The notes under the pieces are model-generated. The model made no database searches. It worked only from the letters and a program-made list of their open reading frames with translations, and was not told the DNA's origin. 64,000 nucleotides of DNA from Pachyseris speciosa (Eukaryota > Cnidaria > Anthozoa > Scleractinia > Pachyseridae), in assembly GCA_016490735.1 (NCBI GenBank), contig JAEMWC010000135.1:398501-462500 (forward strand). Direction: 5' to 3'. Shown here in pieces: positions 35,237 through 48,100 of this stretch. Each line of letters begins with the position of its first letter. The stretch's first letter is position 1. A program made the position numbers and the translations under genes.

Positions 35237-35361
35237 GAACGAGCTCACTTAGAAACATTAACGTTATCTTTGCAGTGCTCATGCAATAAGTGATATATTA
35301 ATCCCCTTGCCCCTCCTTTTCTCTTGTTCCTTTTGCTGTTGTTGTTTGCAAGAGAGGAAGA

Positions 35362-35506
35362 TGTCACATTACATGACTAGTACACGAAGTCCTTTTTAAC
35401 CCCAGAGAAATGATGGGACTTTTTAGCATGTGTTCTCGCCATCTAGAACGAGAACCTCATGTGAATGTACTGGAGAACCGTTTAGAATAAAATCAGTTGT
35501 GTTACA
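35362..35506 (+). repeat. 3' LTR of outer element
   Basis: 145 bp, TGTCACATT...GTTACA; matches the left LTR, notably TTTAGCATGTGTTC and GAACCTCATGTGAATGTACTGG. Confidence 0.8.
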
Positions 35507-37480
35507 GGACCTGTTATGATAATCTCATGCACGCCCTAAACAGAACTGACGATGGTTTTTAAACGTGTAAAATACCCCGGAAAACAGTCGAATTTGCGTT
35601 CACGGACAAGCGAACACAACCAAATCATACGGGCCGTTCTTGTCAATGCATCCCGCTTTAGTTCGAGATATTGCTTTTGTAATTCAAATGAACAACATTC
35701 TATACATAATCTCACTTAGAGAGTTCAAAATCGGCAGCGCTAATATTCGAGTTTGACTCAAATTAATTTACTTTCACGTAGGTGCTTGCCCTCGATAACG
35801 GGTATAATCGGCAAGGAGTAAGATTTTTTTTTTAATTTTAGTCAAAGGTTTCGCAGAATACTTCAATTCAAACAGCTTTGTGACCATCCGCTTTTCAGAT
35901 GCAATGAAAGTCTTTGTCTGAAAATGCCTTCATGTTGTCATTCATTCTTACCCTACGCAACGCGCGAAAACAACGCGAGAAACAAGGACACAACGACAAT
36001 GTGGAGTGTGACCATACTAGATGTCTGGTGGACAGCAGAAAACCAGCCCTGTCCTGAAGGCGAGAGACCTGAATAAACTAAAACCAGAAGTTTTATACCA
36101 ACATATAACTCATTAACCTACCGTGAAAAATATTGCATAATCGATACGAAAGAAACAAAAAAAAGGAACAAAAGATTATTACATCAAGTGATAACAAATG
36201 CTACAAACCTTCATGAAAATGTTTTCCAACTGCACGCTGTTACGTTGGAAAGTATTATTTTATTCTTCAAGGGCATTTTCTCATTTGGAAGCGTTTTTAA
36301 AGAAACGCCCCATGGGAATTTGACAGCAAAGTAAAAGAACCTTAAAAGCACAAAGATTTTAATCTAACGAGGCTCTGAAGGTAGGTAAAGGCTCGACGCG
36401 ACATCTTCATTCCCAGGAAGGGACTAACTGGTAAGATTTTGTTTTGTATTTTGTCCTGCTAAGATGTTTTTTTGAAAAACAAGAAACTCGAGCAAATACC
36501 CAAGACCTTTAAGATGATGATAAGACATTGGACGTAGGTGAATAGGTTTATATGGATCGGCAGATTTCTGAATAATTTTGCTGGACTGATTTGGGACTCA
36601 GAGTAAAATCTTAACAAAGCAACATTGCTAGTGAACAGCATCCAGCAGTCGGTTAGTTGTCGGGAATTATAACAATGGTACACAACAAGCAACAACGCCA
36701 GGCCAAGCTCGGTGGTCAAACACGCCCAACTAGTCTTGGGCCTAATAATGTTGGATGTTGGTATCCAGCAACATTGAGTGCGCTTTCAAGGCCTTAAGTT
36801 TTTTCCTTTTGGGGTGGGCGGGGGTGATCAGATTTTCGATAAACTTCTGTAGAGGACCACCGCCCTTCCTCAAGATAGTCACTGAAGTTGACAGACGGTT
36901 CGACGCGTTGTGGACGACAAGTCTGGATCTGCCAACAGATTCCTAATGAAGCGGTAACGACTTCAAAGTCTGAAACAAAAAGAGAGGATTTGGGTTATAG
37001 TGCTGTGATGAAATGATAAAGCAGTTGAATTTGCATTTTGCGTGCTATTGGTATCACTTTTTGCAAGGCAAAATTCGTTTATGTCCTCTAGTTTAAAGGG
37101 CCTGTGCGTGTTTATCGGGCAGAGAGTCAGTCTTTTTAAATTGCGCTTTTAAATAGGGAATCTTTGACCATGTTTTTAAGAAATGTTAGACCTTGAGAGA
37201 AGAACCTCGAATAATACGTTGATAAACAGAACTTAACCATGATTAACGCTTTGTGAAGTTGCCAATGGGCCGGTGAGTCGTTGAGGATCAATTCATGTCA
37301 AAAATGAAATACAAAGGTATATAATGAAAAAGGTTTTCATTTACTTAAGGAATGTGAACGCCAAATATACTGACAGAAATCGATGAAGAGTTAATTTTTG
37401 AGTGAACATTAAAATTCAAAACTACGGCCCGTTATTTCAATTTGTACGTCTGATCCCCAAGCGGCCGAAAATCGTGAGGA
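35507..37480. repeat. Segmental duplication, copy 1, right part
   Basis: Continues the duplication: CCTGTTATGATAATCTCATGCACG aligns with TATTATGATAATCTTATGCACG at about 39150. Long collinear similarity to about 40930 with small indels. No gene recognised in either copy. Confidence 0.8.
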
Positions 37481-37481
37481 A

Positions 37482-37878
37482 TTTAAAGGGGCAGTGTCAC
37501 GCTATTTGGCAACTTTATAAAAAGCTAGAAGGTGTCTTCGCATCAATTGAATACCAAAAATAATGGTCTAGTTTTGTTATTAAAATTTATTTGAAGGTAC
37601 TAAAACTGTTTCCTGTCGCCTGTTGCTACAGATGGCAAGGATGGAAATGGATTGAAACTTTAAAAAATTGGAAAATTTTTAATTTCAAAGTTTTGATGCT
37701 ACGTCTTCAAAAAATCCTCAATAAATTTATTATGGTTAGCCCTTTGTGATAAAATTCATTTGATATCTTCGCCGTAGCTTTACAGAGGCATTTTGCTTAT
37801 GGGCAGAGCCTCAAAGTAATGATTTTAGCACAGAACTGACCTAAAACAGCAAAATCCTCGTGACACTGCTCCTTTAAA
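37482..37878. mobile_element. MITE, TTTAAAGGGGCAGTGTCACG termini
   Basis: Inverted termini TTTAAAGGGGCAGTGTCACG and CGTGACACTGCTCCTTTAAA, about 400 bp. It sits in segmental copy 1; the flanking sequence continues at the corresponding place in copy 2 (GAATAATCCTTTAA near 40960). Confidence 0.7.
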
Positions 37879-37944
37879 TTTGACTCTTTCAGCCCTAGAA
37901 CATCGAATAATCCTTTAAGAATGGCCGTTTCTATAATAGAGACG

Positions 37945-38440
37945 TTAAAGTCGTCCAGACGCATTTAATACCTGAGGCGTTAAAGCCGTCTGATATAAAA
38001 ACGGGACGAATAAAACTAGACGACCTACAAGAAAAAAAAACAAGATTTTTCTAAAACAAGGACTCGGTCTATTCTCGGAATGAAGACAATGAGCTCGAGA
38101 AAACTCGGCGTCAAATAAACTTTAAACGCGCGAATGTATATGGTGGTATTGCAGCTTTTGAAGCCTAATTCTCGACGTCGTCAAGAAAGACAAGAAATGA
38201 AGGTGCAAATGTTTTTGACAAAGAAAATTAGTCAAGGAAGCGGCTTTTTCAGGCGATGGACGAAAAATTAAATATGGCCAAAGCACCTGGTGGCTTGTGT
38301 GCCATGGCGACCAAGAGAGCAAGGAAGGAACGAAGTGCTGATTAATTAACAAAGGAGTTCAGGGCTAAATGCGTCCCAGTTAGGTCGTGTCGTTTTTATA
38401 CTAGGCGCATTTAACGTCTGAGAAGTTATAGTCGTCTGTT
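37945..38440. mobile_element. Imperfect inverted-repeat element, TTAAAGTCGTC-type units
   Basis: GTTAAAGTCGTCCAGACGCATTTAATACC... at the left pairs loosely with the right end (TAGGCGCATTTAACGTCTGAGAAGTTATAGTCGTC). Each end itself has a repeated GTTAAAG(T/C)CGTC unit. Confidence 0.45.
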
Positions 38441-38531
38441 AACGTAAGGATAAAGGGCATTAGTTTCTAAAGAAGCTGTGCTGCTGCGTCGGTGGCGAGT
38501 GAAACACAAAAATTGGGTTTATATATCAACG

Positions 38532-38562
<31 letters not shown>

Positions 38563-38563
38563 T

Positions 38564-38633
38564 GATTCGATTAGCTGACGTTTCGAGCGTTAGCTCTTCG
38601 TTGGAGCGAATCGAAACGTCAGCTAATCGAATC
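38564..38633. repeat. Perfect 23-bp hairpin, possible Penelope-like/hammerhead remnant
   Basis: GATTCGATTAGCTGACGTTTCGA (38564-38586) and its exact complement (38611-38633) flank 24 bases. On the minus strand the loop side reads CCAACGA-A-GAGC-TAAC-GCTC-GAAAC, which resembles the hammerhead core CUGANGA...GAAAC with two mismatches. Confidence 0.4.
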
Positions 38634-41600
38634 CCTGTTAGGAACAACTAAGTCTGCATTGTATTTCTGCGTTTGCCAGAGTTCGTTGTTCTCCGCCGGA
38701 TATCAATTAGATCTGAAATTTCGCATGCTCGATTGATTACTTTCAATTAATACATGTTTGTGAATTTTGTGAGAGCAGCCCATCCCTTCTTCTTCACAAT
38801 CAAGATTGAAGTCCGTCGCCGCCCAAGACTATTTCTTCTTCGCAACTAAAATCGTATAAATGATCACTGGAAAAATGTTGAAAAATGGTCAGGCTGCTTT
38901 CGTTTCGAGGATAAATATTTGTATGAGGCTATAGAGTCTTCCCTTTGAAAGTAGCCTGCGTAGCCTACTTTAAAAGTTATAGAACCAATATAAGGGTCCA
39001 GCCGTTTCTCTTTGTTTCTCTTTTGCTCTCCTACTTTTGATCTCTTATTTTCTTTTCACCCGACACAAAGGGAAGAGGCTTTTCAGCACTTGATTATACA
39101 GTATAACTGTTTTGAAATACGAAATTAATAAACTTTATGGACACGTATTATTATGATAATCTTATGCACGCTCCTAAACAGAACTGTCGATGGTTTTTAA
39201 ACGTGTAACTGAAATACCCGGGAAAATAGTCTAATTTGTGTTCACGGACAAGCGAACGGAACAAAATCATACGGGCTGTTCTTGTCAGTGCTTCCGCCTC
39301 AGTTCGAGAGATTGTTTCCTTTTGTAACTCAAATGTACAACATTCTATACATAATTTCACTTAGAGATTTTAAAATCGGCAGTGCTAATATTCGAGTTTG
39401 ACTCAAAGAATTTACTTTCACCTAGGTGCTTGCCCTCAATAACGGTAAAATCGGCAAGGAGTAAGAGATGGCGAATGATTTTGTTTTAAAATTTTAGTCA
39501 AAGGTTTCGCTGAATACCTCAATTCAAACAGCTTTGTGACCATCCGCTATTCAGATGGAATGAAAGTCTTTGTTTGATGCCTTCAAAAGTCCAGCTTTGT
39601 TGTCATTCATTCCTTGCCTACACCCCAGGGCCCTACGCAACGCGCGAAAAAAGCGCGAGAAACAAGAACACAACGACAATGTCAGTGGAGTGTGACCGTG
39701 CTGGGTGCCTGGTGCATAGCAGAAAACCAGCGCTGTCCTGAAGGCGAGAGACCTGAATAAACTAAAACCACTAGTTTTATACCAATAACTTATTAAAATA
39801 TCGTGAAACGTAATTGCATAATCGATACGAGAGAAACAGTAGTGAAAAAAAAAATTGAGGAACAAAAGATTATCACATCAAGTGATAAAAAATGCTACAA
39901 ACCGTAATGAAAATGCTTTCCAACTGCACGCTGTTACGTTGGTAAGTAAGAGACCTATAAAAACACAAAGATTCTCATCTAACGAGGCTCGGAAAGTTGG
40001 TAAAGGCTTGACGAGACATCTTCATTCCAAGGAAGGGAATATACCAAGGGAAAACCGGTAAGATATTTTTCTGTATTTTGTCCTGCTAGGATGTTTTTTG
40101 AAAATCAACAAACTTGAACAAATACCCGAGAACTTTAAAATGATGATAAGACATTGGAGAGAAATGAATAAGTTTATATGTATCGGCAGCATTGCTGGTG
40201 AACAGCATCCAGCAGTCTTGGATCCAACGTATTGGGAGCATGCATTTTGAACTCCGTGTTCGGTCAGTTTTTGGGAATTGCAACAATGGTACACGACAAG
40301 CAACAACGCCAGGCCAAACTAGGCGGTTCAAAGACGCCCAACTAGTCTTGGGCCCGACAATGTTGGATGTTGTTGTCCAACAATATTGAGCGCGCTTGCA
40401 AGGCCTTTAAAGTGTTTTTTTCCCTTTTGGGGAGGGCGGGGTGATCTGACTTTTAATAAAATTCGGGAGAGGACCATTGCCCTTCCTCTAGATAGTTACT
40501 GAAGTTGATAGACGGTTCTCTTTTCCAAAAATTCGACGGGTTGTGGACGACGAGTCAGGATCCGCCAACAGATTCATAATGAAGTGGTATCGACTTCTAA
40601 GTTTGAAAGAAAAAGAGAGGATTTGGGTTTTAGTGCTGTGATGAAATGATAAAGCAGTTGAATTTGCATTTTGCGTGCTAGTGGAAATATTTTTTTGCAA
40701 GGCAAAATTCGTTTATGTGCTCGTGTTTAAAGGGGCCTGCGTGTGTTTATCGATGTGAGATTCAGTCTTTTTAAATTTCGCTTTTAAATAGGGCATCTTT
40801 GACTACTTTTTATAGAAATGTTAGAGCTTCAGAGAAGAACCTCGAATAATACGTTGATAAACAGAAGTTATGCTCGGGTAACCATAATTAATGCTTTTTG
40901 GAGATATGATGGCAATGGGCTGGTGACTCGTTGGAGATCAATTCGAGCCCTTGAAAATCGAATAATCCTTTAACAATTAATTACGCTTTGGACTTGACAA
41001 AGATCTTTTTGATATCGTGGTCTAGCCGCTGCTTGGATTGAATCAGACCGCAGTAGAAAAGACGATTATACAAATATAATCAAGTGCCTTAAAAATGGTG
41101 GGTTCTGAGTAAGGCCCCGTACACATTAATTTAAAAACGTATCTTTTTCTCCGTTGTGACCAACCATCAACACCCAGTAAAATGGCGTTTTCGGTTTTCG
41201 GTGCTTTTTGAAATCGGTCTTCATAGTGAAGAAATTTAAAAACACCGGATAGGTGGTGCAGTGTAGACGAAAACGGAGCTTTTTTTTTTTTTCAAATCGC
41301 ACAAACCACAACAAGTAATGTGCGCGTGCTACACCATTCGTTTAGACGTTTTTGGGGGAAGCAGCGTTTCTATGTGAATGGTAATCACGACATATATGGA
41401 AACGATGGCGTGGACACAAAACATTTTTTTTTTCGTTTTCGTATCGAAAACACCACATTCAAATTTATCGGGATTTAATAGTGCGGACGGGGCCAATGAC
41501 TCACCGTCAACCAAGGGGTGGGTCCGTCGCTGAAGATCAATTCGTGTAAAACAGGAAGGACAAAGGAATACAACTGAAAATAGTTTCATTTACTTCACAG

Positions 41601-41735
41601 AGGAATGTGAAAACCAACTATACTGACAGAAATCGATTAAGAGTTAATTCTGGAGTGATCATTAAAAATTCAAAACCACGGCTGTATTTTAATTTGTACG
41701 CGTGATTCCCGAGCGACCGAAAATCATTAGGGGCC
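38632..41735. repeat. Segmental duplication, copy 2
   Basis: Uninterrupted counterpart of 26470-26980 plus 35507-37480, lacking the LTR elements. It carries its own MITE (41112-41500). No protein-coding gene recognised. Confidence 0.8.
41112..41500. mobile_element. MITE, AAGGCCCCGTACAC termini
   Basis: AAGGCCCCGTACACATTAATTT at the left and AAATTTATCGGG...GTGCGGACGGGGCCAA at the right, with CGTTTTCG-rich interior. Found only in copy 2 of the segmental duplication. Confidence 0.6.
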
Positions 41736-42075
41736 GGATTTAAATTTGAATTTAAACACCTAATAACCTCGACAGTTAATTAAAAGGTTTACAAAGCAAT
41801 TTGGAAAGCAGATATCAGTCCTGACTTTCAATCCTGAATTCGGCAAACTGTGGGAACGAAAGATGTTCAGACATGCAGGGGACCTTTTTTATATCATGGT
41901 CAAGATGCTGCTTGATTTCAAATGTCATGTTATGAAAAGGATCAAAAAACAATAATGTTATTTGAAAAACCCAGCTGAATGACATCCACGTAGACATGGG
42001 TCAATATATGCGTCGAATAATACATTATACACCTTATAGTAACTGCACCCTCTTGTTCAATAGCGCCAAGTCAAG

Positions 42076-42118
42076 ATGGATGCAATGGTGAAAATTATTC
42101 TCCTTTTTCTAGGAGTTG
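42076..42118 (+). CDS. Discoidin gene exon 1 (signal peptide)
   Basis: Encodes MDAMVKIILLFLGV, ends phase 1 at GTGAGT. A TATA-like TTATAC/TTATAG lies about 45-55 bp upstream. Confidence 0.75.
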
Positions 42119-45100
42119 GTGAGTGAAAGGCTTGCTTACCAATCTAGATCTTGGTATAATTTTAGATTTTTTTTATAATTCCCAACTATGTGGAATTGTT
42201 TGTTTGTTTGTTTTTTTCAGTTGAGCCACACCCCCTAAAACAATCCTTCATAAAGCGAGAGGTTGGCTATAATTGCACTCTATCACAGATTGTGCCATTA
42301 AAATATCAATTTCCCTTGTCAACAGTGTGTTAATTCCTGGACTCCGAGTCAAGTTCCCAGGTTTCTAAGCTAAGGGCAGGGTAGACTTAGCATAGCATCC
42401 CTCATCCCCTAGAGCAGTTTTGAATAGACCTTTTTAGCTTGTAGATTTTGTTTTCCCAATGTAGACCACGTGATGTTACTCTAGAGAACTGTTTCTTTGA
42501 AATTTCGCCTTATCCATGTGCATATGTACGCATAATTTATGAAAAGACAAAAGGCAAATCCCCTTGGGAAGGTCACGTGGTCTACATTGGAAAAACAAAA
42601 TCTACAAAGCTAAAGGTCTATTGGGCGCCGTAAAACCAAAACCAAAGCAATTAGGGGAGCAGGGATGGCGCAGTGGTGAGAGCACTCGCCTTCCACCAAT
42701 GTGTCGTGAGTTCGATTCCCGGACTCGGCGTCGTAAGCGGACTCGGTTCTCTACTCTGCTCCGAGAGGTTTTTCTCCGGGTACTCCGATATTCCCCTATC
42801 CTCAAAAACCAGCATTTCTCCCACATGGTCCCACAAGCTTCCAGCTTTAAATCTTAACCGCGTATAAATAAAGTTTCTTTTTTTCTTTTCCAGCCAATCA
42901 TACCAGACCGAAACACTACAATTAGCCAATAAGAATTCAAAGCAATTGCATGTAACTGGCGCAAAGCGCTGGAAAATTCGCGCGCGCAAGATGTTATTGG
43001 TTTTGGTTTTGCTTCTTATTGATTAAGAAAGTTTGCTGGTCAATTACAGCGTGAAGCAACGCAAAAGAAAACCAAACGCATTTTATTTTCGATGCTCAAT
43101 TGAAAACCACTCTGTCAATTGCATGCTTTTACTGCTGCAATTCCACATCGGGAAATGAGAATAAACATTAGAAAAAGCCGTTAACAATAGGGTGTTCCCG
43201 GGAGGCCAAAAGCCGTGTCAGAAGCCAATCCCCAAAATTCGGTAGAGGTAATAATGTGCGCTGGTGAAAGGTGAAATGAGGTAAAAAACAAAATAAATAA
43301 AAATTTAACCACAAATACATCTTTTAAGTTGTTCATAGTGAATAGTGATCCAACGTTGAAAATTTCACCATAAAAATGTTTACATTTTCTTGGCGAGGAA
43401 AGGAAACAGATATTTAAATTCAAGTTTCAAAAATCTGGAGACCCCCTATTGTTCATGCTAATGCACTGTTATTTTCCTTAAAATAATCAGATCATTATGT
43501 GCAGTTCTAACTTTTTAATTTTTCTTTTTATGTTTTAGGTTTTGTTGCAGGAGGTATGTACAGTAATATACATTTATGTAATGGAGACACCGTGATAAGT
43601 TAAGTTGTTAAAATACGAACATTTGCTAGACTGCATCTACGATCTTGAGACTGTTAGTACAGCAAATACGACGATCGTCATAGTACCGCACATATCACAT
43701 AGTTTCATGGCGGTTTACAATTCTTCTCTGTGGTGAGATCGGACGTAAGGCTGTCACTAAGCATGGCAAAAAAAATTCTTGAAGTCTGTGTTTTGAGACT
43801 GTTACAGCAAATATGACGCGATCGTAATGGTAAACTCAATAAATCTGTCACGCATGTTCATTATTTAATTTCATCAAAAACAGAAAAGAAAACAACAACA
43901 ACATAAAAAGTAAAGCAGAAAAAATTCAACAGTCGGAATGCGGTGGTCATTTTAATTAATTGGGCATTTACATGCCTTTCAGTTTGTAATGCTTGGAGTT
44001 CAGTCTTGTTCATAATGTGGCATACATTGCCATTTTATATTGTTGTTGTTTTTCTGTCTAGATTGTGACTCTCCGATGGGAATGGCAGATGGACGAATCC
44101 CCGATTCTGCATTGACAGCCGCCACCACGGTATGTGACAAAATCGATACAGTAAGCAGACCATCTACTTTTACCAAGTATGCCTTATTCACCAGGCTGCC
44201 CCTCTCCCCCTTCTGGACTTGTTGACCCAGGCAAATCAAGTCTGTGGATGGAGTTTCTTTCTTTAGACTCAGTTATTTTGCAACTGTTTGCCATTTTCAT
44301 GGCTGAGAAATTGGTTGGTTCACGATGTGTGCAAATAGTAAGCAAAAGGAAGCAACCCTCCCAACGCCCCCCCCCCCCACCCCTAGTATTTAAATTTGCG
44401 CGTATATGCACTATTTAAAAGTTCACTCTAATTTACAGAGAGTGCCTGTCATGGCGCAGCCTAGAACTGGTCTCATGCAGAAAACACCTGCCTTTTTACA
44501 CTTATTCGAGGTGAATTTTTCGGATACATATCTCACGACAAGTGCTGAAAATAGCGTTTCGGAACCTCCAAACTTGAACCTTTTCAGGCGAAAGATACCC
44601 CCAGGTCCTCCTATAAGACTCCTGCCTTCGGCACTCGCGATAATGTCCCCCTCCCCCCCCCCCCCCTTGCAAAAAACCTAGCTACGGTCCTGAAGCCTAG
44701 TTCAATGGCCTTGCAGGCCCCGCAAGTCTGCTGTCACCAATTGGTAGAGTAAGCATGTAAAGACAGAGGTTCCTCGGTTGCACTCCTGTTGGCCAAGGGA
44801 GAACTTAGATTTCGTTTAAGTATACTTGAGTCACTCACTGAATGGTGATGACCATGTCCACAAGAGTTTCACATGACATTGCTTGAAATGGTCTCCATAC
44901 ACTAAAACTATATACATATGATATTTTTGCTGCATATTATGAAATAAAGGCAGGACCAGGAATAATATAAATACTGCTACTTACTTACTACTTAATTAAA
45001 GGCGTCTCCCGAATTACAAATATCAGCCATTGCATTTATTTTGTGAAAGAAATGTGAGTAACTTAGCTGAGTGCTCTGCATGTGTTATATATTCTGCCCT

Positions 45101-48100
45101 TTTTTTGTAATCTAGTGTTTATTCTGCAATGTTGTTAATCTTGTTGTATTCTTTATTACGTTGTGATGTTTGTTTTTCTTTTCTTAATAACTATAAACAA
45201 ATACTACTTTGCTTTACTCTTCTCCCCTATTTGTTCAGACCCCTCCCCCCCTTCCCATATGGTCTCTCTTTCCCTCCCCTCCCCTCTGCTCCACTCCACT
45301 TTCTCCGCTGCGCTCCAATGAATCTCATTTTAGTCATGTTTTTTAAACTACTTTATGATTTTAAACTTTCAGTATAGCGCTGACTATGAAGCAAGCAAGG
45401 GAAGACTGAACAGTCAAACCACATATATTGCAAAGAGTAATGACAAAGGTCAGTGGGTACAGGTGGATTTTGGAAAAGTTGCCAAAGTGACCAAAATCGG
45501 AACTCAGGGTCGGTACGATAATGCTGGACAGTGGATAACAAAGTATACAGTATCTTACAGCATCGATGGAGGCTACTTTCAGTTCCAGTTGCACAAGCCA
45601 TACACTGTCCCTCGGGTAAGCATGTGATAATGACTTTTGTATTGAAAGTAACTATTATTGAGGTGTTATTGAAACTCAAGTAGGTCAACAACGTTGTCAC
45701 TAACGACCCAACTTGCTTTGATCTTTACCAAATTGGACTTTTGCAAGTACGGCTTTAATGAACAGCTCCTATCTTTTTTTGGAAGTAAAAAATGTTTCTG
45801 GTGTGATATTCATTCGTCCGTCCGTCCGTCCGCCCATCCATTCATTCACGTAATTATTTTAGTTTATTTATTTCATTTACTAACGTGCTTGCTATAAAAT
45901 TTCTTATCAATTATACTACATACTTAAAAAGTGGGCGAATTATTAAGAATGAAACTAGGTTAGTTAAGCAATTTACCACAGGTTTCTTGTGTTTATAGGC
46001 TGATAAACCGCGCGGGATGTTGGAAGAACACTCTTCCAAGGTCCCGCGTGGTTTATCAGCCTATAAACCATAGAAAACTGTGGTATACTGCTTTTATATA
46101 ATAACTCAGAAGACGCTCGAAATTTCTGTGAGTTTACAATTAGAGCGCGAGCATTGATTTGGTTATTATATAATGTCATAACAGAACAAAAACCCAATGA
46201 GAGGGGACGGTTCAAACTACTATCTCCCCACTACATTTTTTGATGGTGAAAATGTGACGTTGCTTATATTTTGCTAGTATATCCCAGAATTCATTGAAGT
46301 GAATTCAAAGAAAAGTTTATCTCTAATCAGTGGCAACTCTTCTCTTATTTTCGATTACTTTTTTTGTTAAGCATAAATTATTCAGGCCTTTGGTTAACCA
46401 GTTTGGTCTGTATAGACCTTTTTAGCTTGTACGTTTTGTTTTCGCAATGTAGGTCATGTGATGTTACCGTTACCCTAAAGAAATGTTCTAGAAATTTCGC
46501 CTTATTCACGTGCATATGTACACATAATTTATTAAAAGACAAAAGGCAAATCCCCTTGGGAAGATCACATGGTCTACATTGGGAAAACAAAATATACAAG
46601 CTAAAAGGGTTTATTGCAATTGAATTAGACAAGTGATTAGCAAAATCGGACTATAGCAAAGCTTCGGAGTTTACTTTTAATCACGAGACCGAATTGGACG
46701 ACACTAGGCCCTGTACGCATGTCACCAATCAATCAAATCTCTTACAAGATTCAAGAAAGTCTCATGGTAAATTGAACTTTTTCGTTGAAAAGAGGACGCA
46801 TTGACTCCACTATTCCCGGATTCTAATGATAATTTTAATAAATAAGTCTTGCCAATCTGACAAGCTCATAGTTTTATTTTTCTGTTCTAGGAATACCATG
46901 CTAACCGAGACCACGCCAGTGAGGTTGTAAACACCCTGGATGAACCAATTGTAGCCCGTTTTATTCGAATTCACCCAGTTGGATGGAATGGATACATATC
47001 GTTTAGATTTGAGCTTTATGGCTGCTATTCAAGTAGGTCAAACTTCGGATAAAATGTCAAATCTCCTGTGAGGGGACAGTCTCTCGCGTTTTGGGCCCGG
47101 TGAGCAATGTCACATGCTACATGTACATCAACAGACATTTCAATTTGAAAAAAATCCTGCAGGGAAGAAGCTGCGGAAATTATAAGTTAAATTAATCAAT
47201 AGGGATATTTTGCTCGCCGGCAGCGGTCGGAAGAAACTTAAAAAATACTTTTCGGGACCATAGACTCTTCGGGCATTAGAGAAAAGGGTCCCTGGGCAGC
47301 GGTGTCCGCTTACGGGAGACCGAAAGAACTAAAGTACCGTATATAGCTAGTAGGTGGTAGGGTGAGTAAACCATGTCGTCTACCAGAATCCGAAAGACAC
47401 AGTGGTAACTCATGAGCTGGACAGTACACTGGAAACATCTACTAAACTACATACTGTTGCTAAATGAAGAAAAAAAAATCGACAGAGGTGTGGATTAAAT
47501 TGGGCAGAAGTGTTGTTGAATTTGATTTTCATGATGTTTGTTGGCTAAAAAGGAACTTAATCTAGTCCACACACAACCTGCAGTGCAGGCGTTTTTTGGC
47601 TTGCGAGTGCCGTTTTCACAAAAGGTCGTTAGTAATGGTTTGGACCCGCCATATTGGATTTCTAAACCGTGGAGAGTTGGAGCGAATCTTTCCCCAGTCT
47701 TCGTGTTCATAATTCAAGAAGACTCAGCCCTCTCTCGCCCCAAATACGCCTGATATGCAGGCTAGTTCATGTACGGAGCTTTAAAGTGCATATCACCCCA
47801 AAATATTTTTTCGCTACAATGAACCTTTGCACCACTTCGAAACGCGTTTCACCTTTCGTTTCTCTTTTCTACCAATTGCTAACTTTTTATAATATTGCAA
47901 AGTTGCGAAAAATTGAGCATCGTTGTTTCACGACCGAGTCAGAAGGGGAATGGGTCTATTCCTGGGTTGACGTCACAAACTGATTTGCATCGCATCAAGT
48001 CTTTGTAAACATGCATGCAAATCAGTTTGTGACGTCAACCCAGGAATAGACCCATTCCCCTTCTGACTCGGTCGTGAAACAACAATGCTCAATTTTTCGC

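Larger units (their letters stand above)
26981..35506 (+). mobile_element. Outer Ty3/Gypsy-type LTR retrotransposon, decayed and split
   Basis: LTRs at 26981-27112 and 35362-35506 (TGCCACATT/TGTCACATT ... GTTACA) frame a plus-strand element. After the left LTR comes a primer-binding-like TGGATGTCAGAAGTGGGATC, and before the right LTR a purine tract AAGAGAGGAAGA. Flanking GACC on both sides is a short target duplication. Gag-like coding (27262-27421, resuming at 33208-33400) passes directly into RNase H sequence, so most of pol (protease and RT) is deleted, followed by integrase with frameshifts. The inner element 27422-33202 interrupts gag. Non-functional. Confidence 0.85.

Noticed and set aside
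36459..40389. Short open frames found in both copies of the segmental duplication (for example 36459-36719 and 40022-40306).
   Set aside because: They share sequence only because the DNA is duplicated; frames carry indels between copies and no protein family is recognised.
44735..44820. A faint tRNA/SINE-like stretch (AATTGGTAGAGTAAGCATG ... GGTTGCACTCC).
   Set aside because: The B-box is too degenerate and no second copy was seen here.
47669..47983. 104-codon plus-strand open frame.
   Set aside because: Two thirds of it lies in one arm of the 47780-48225 palindrome.
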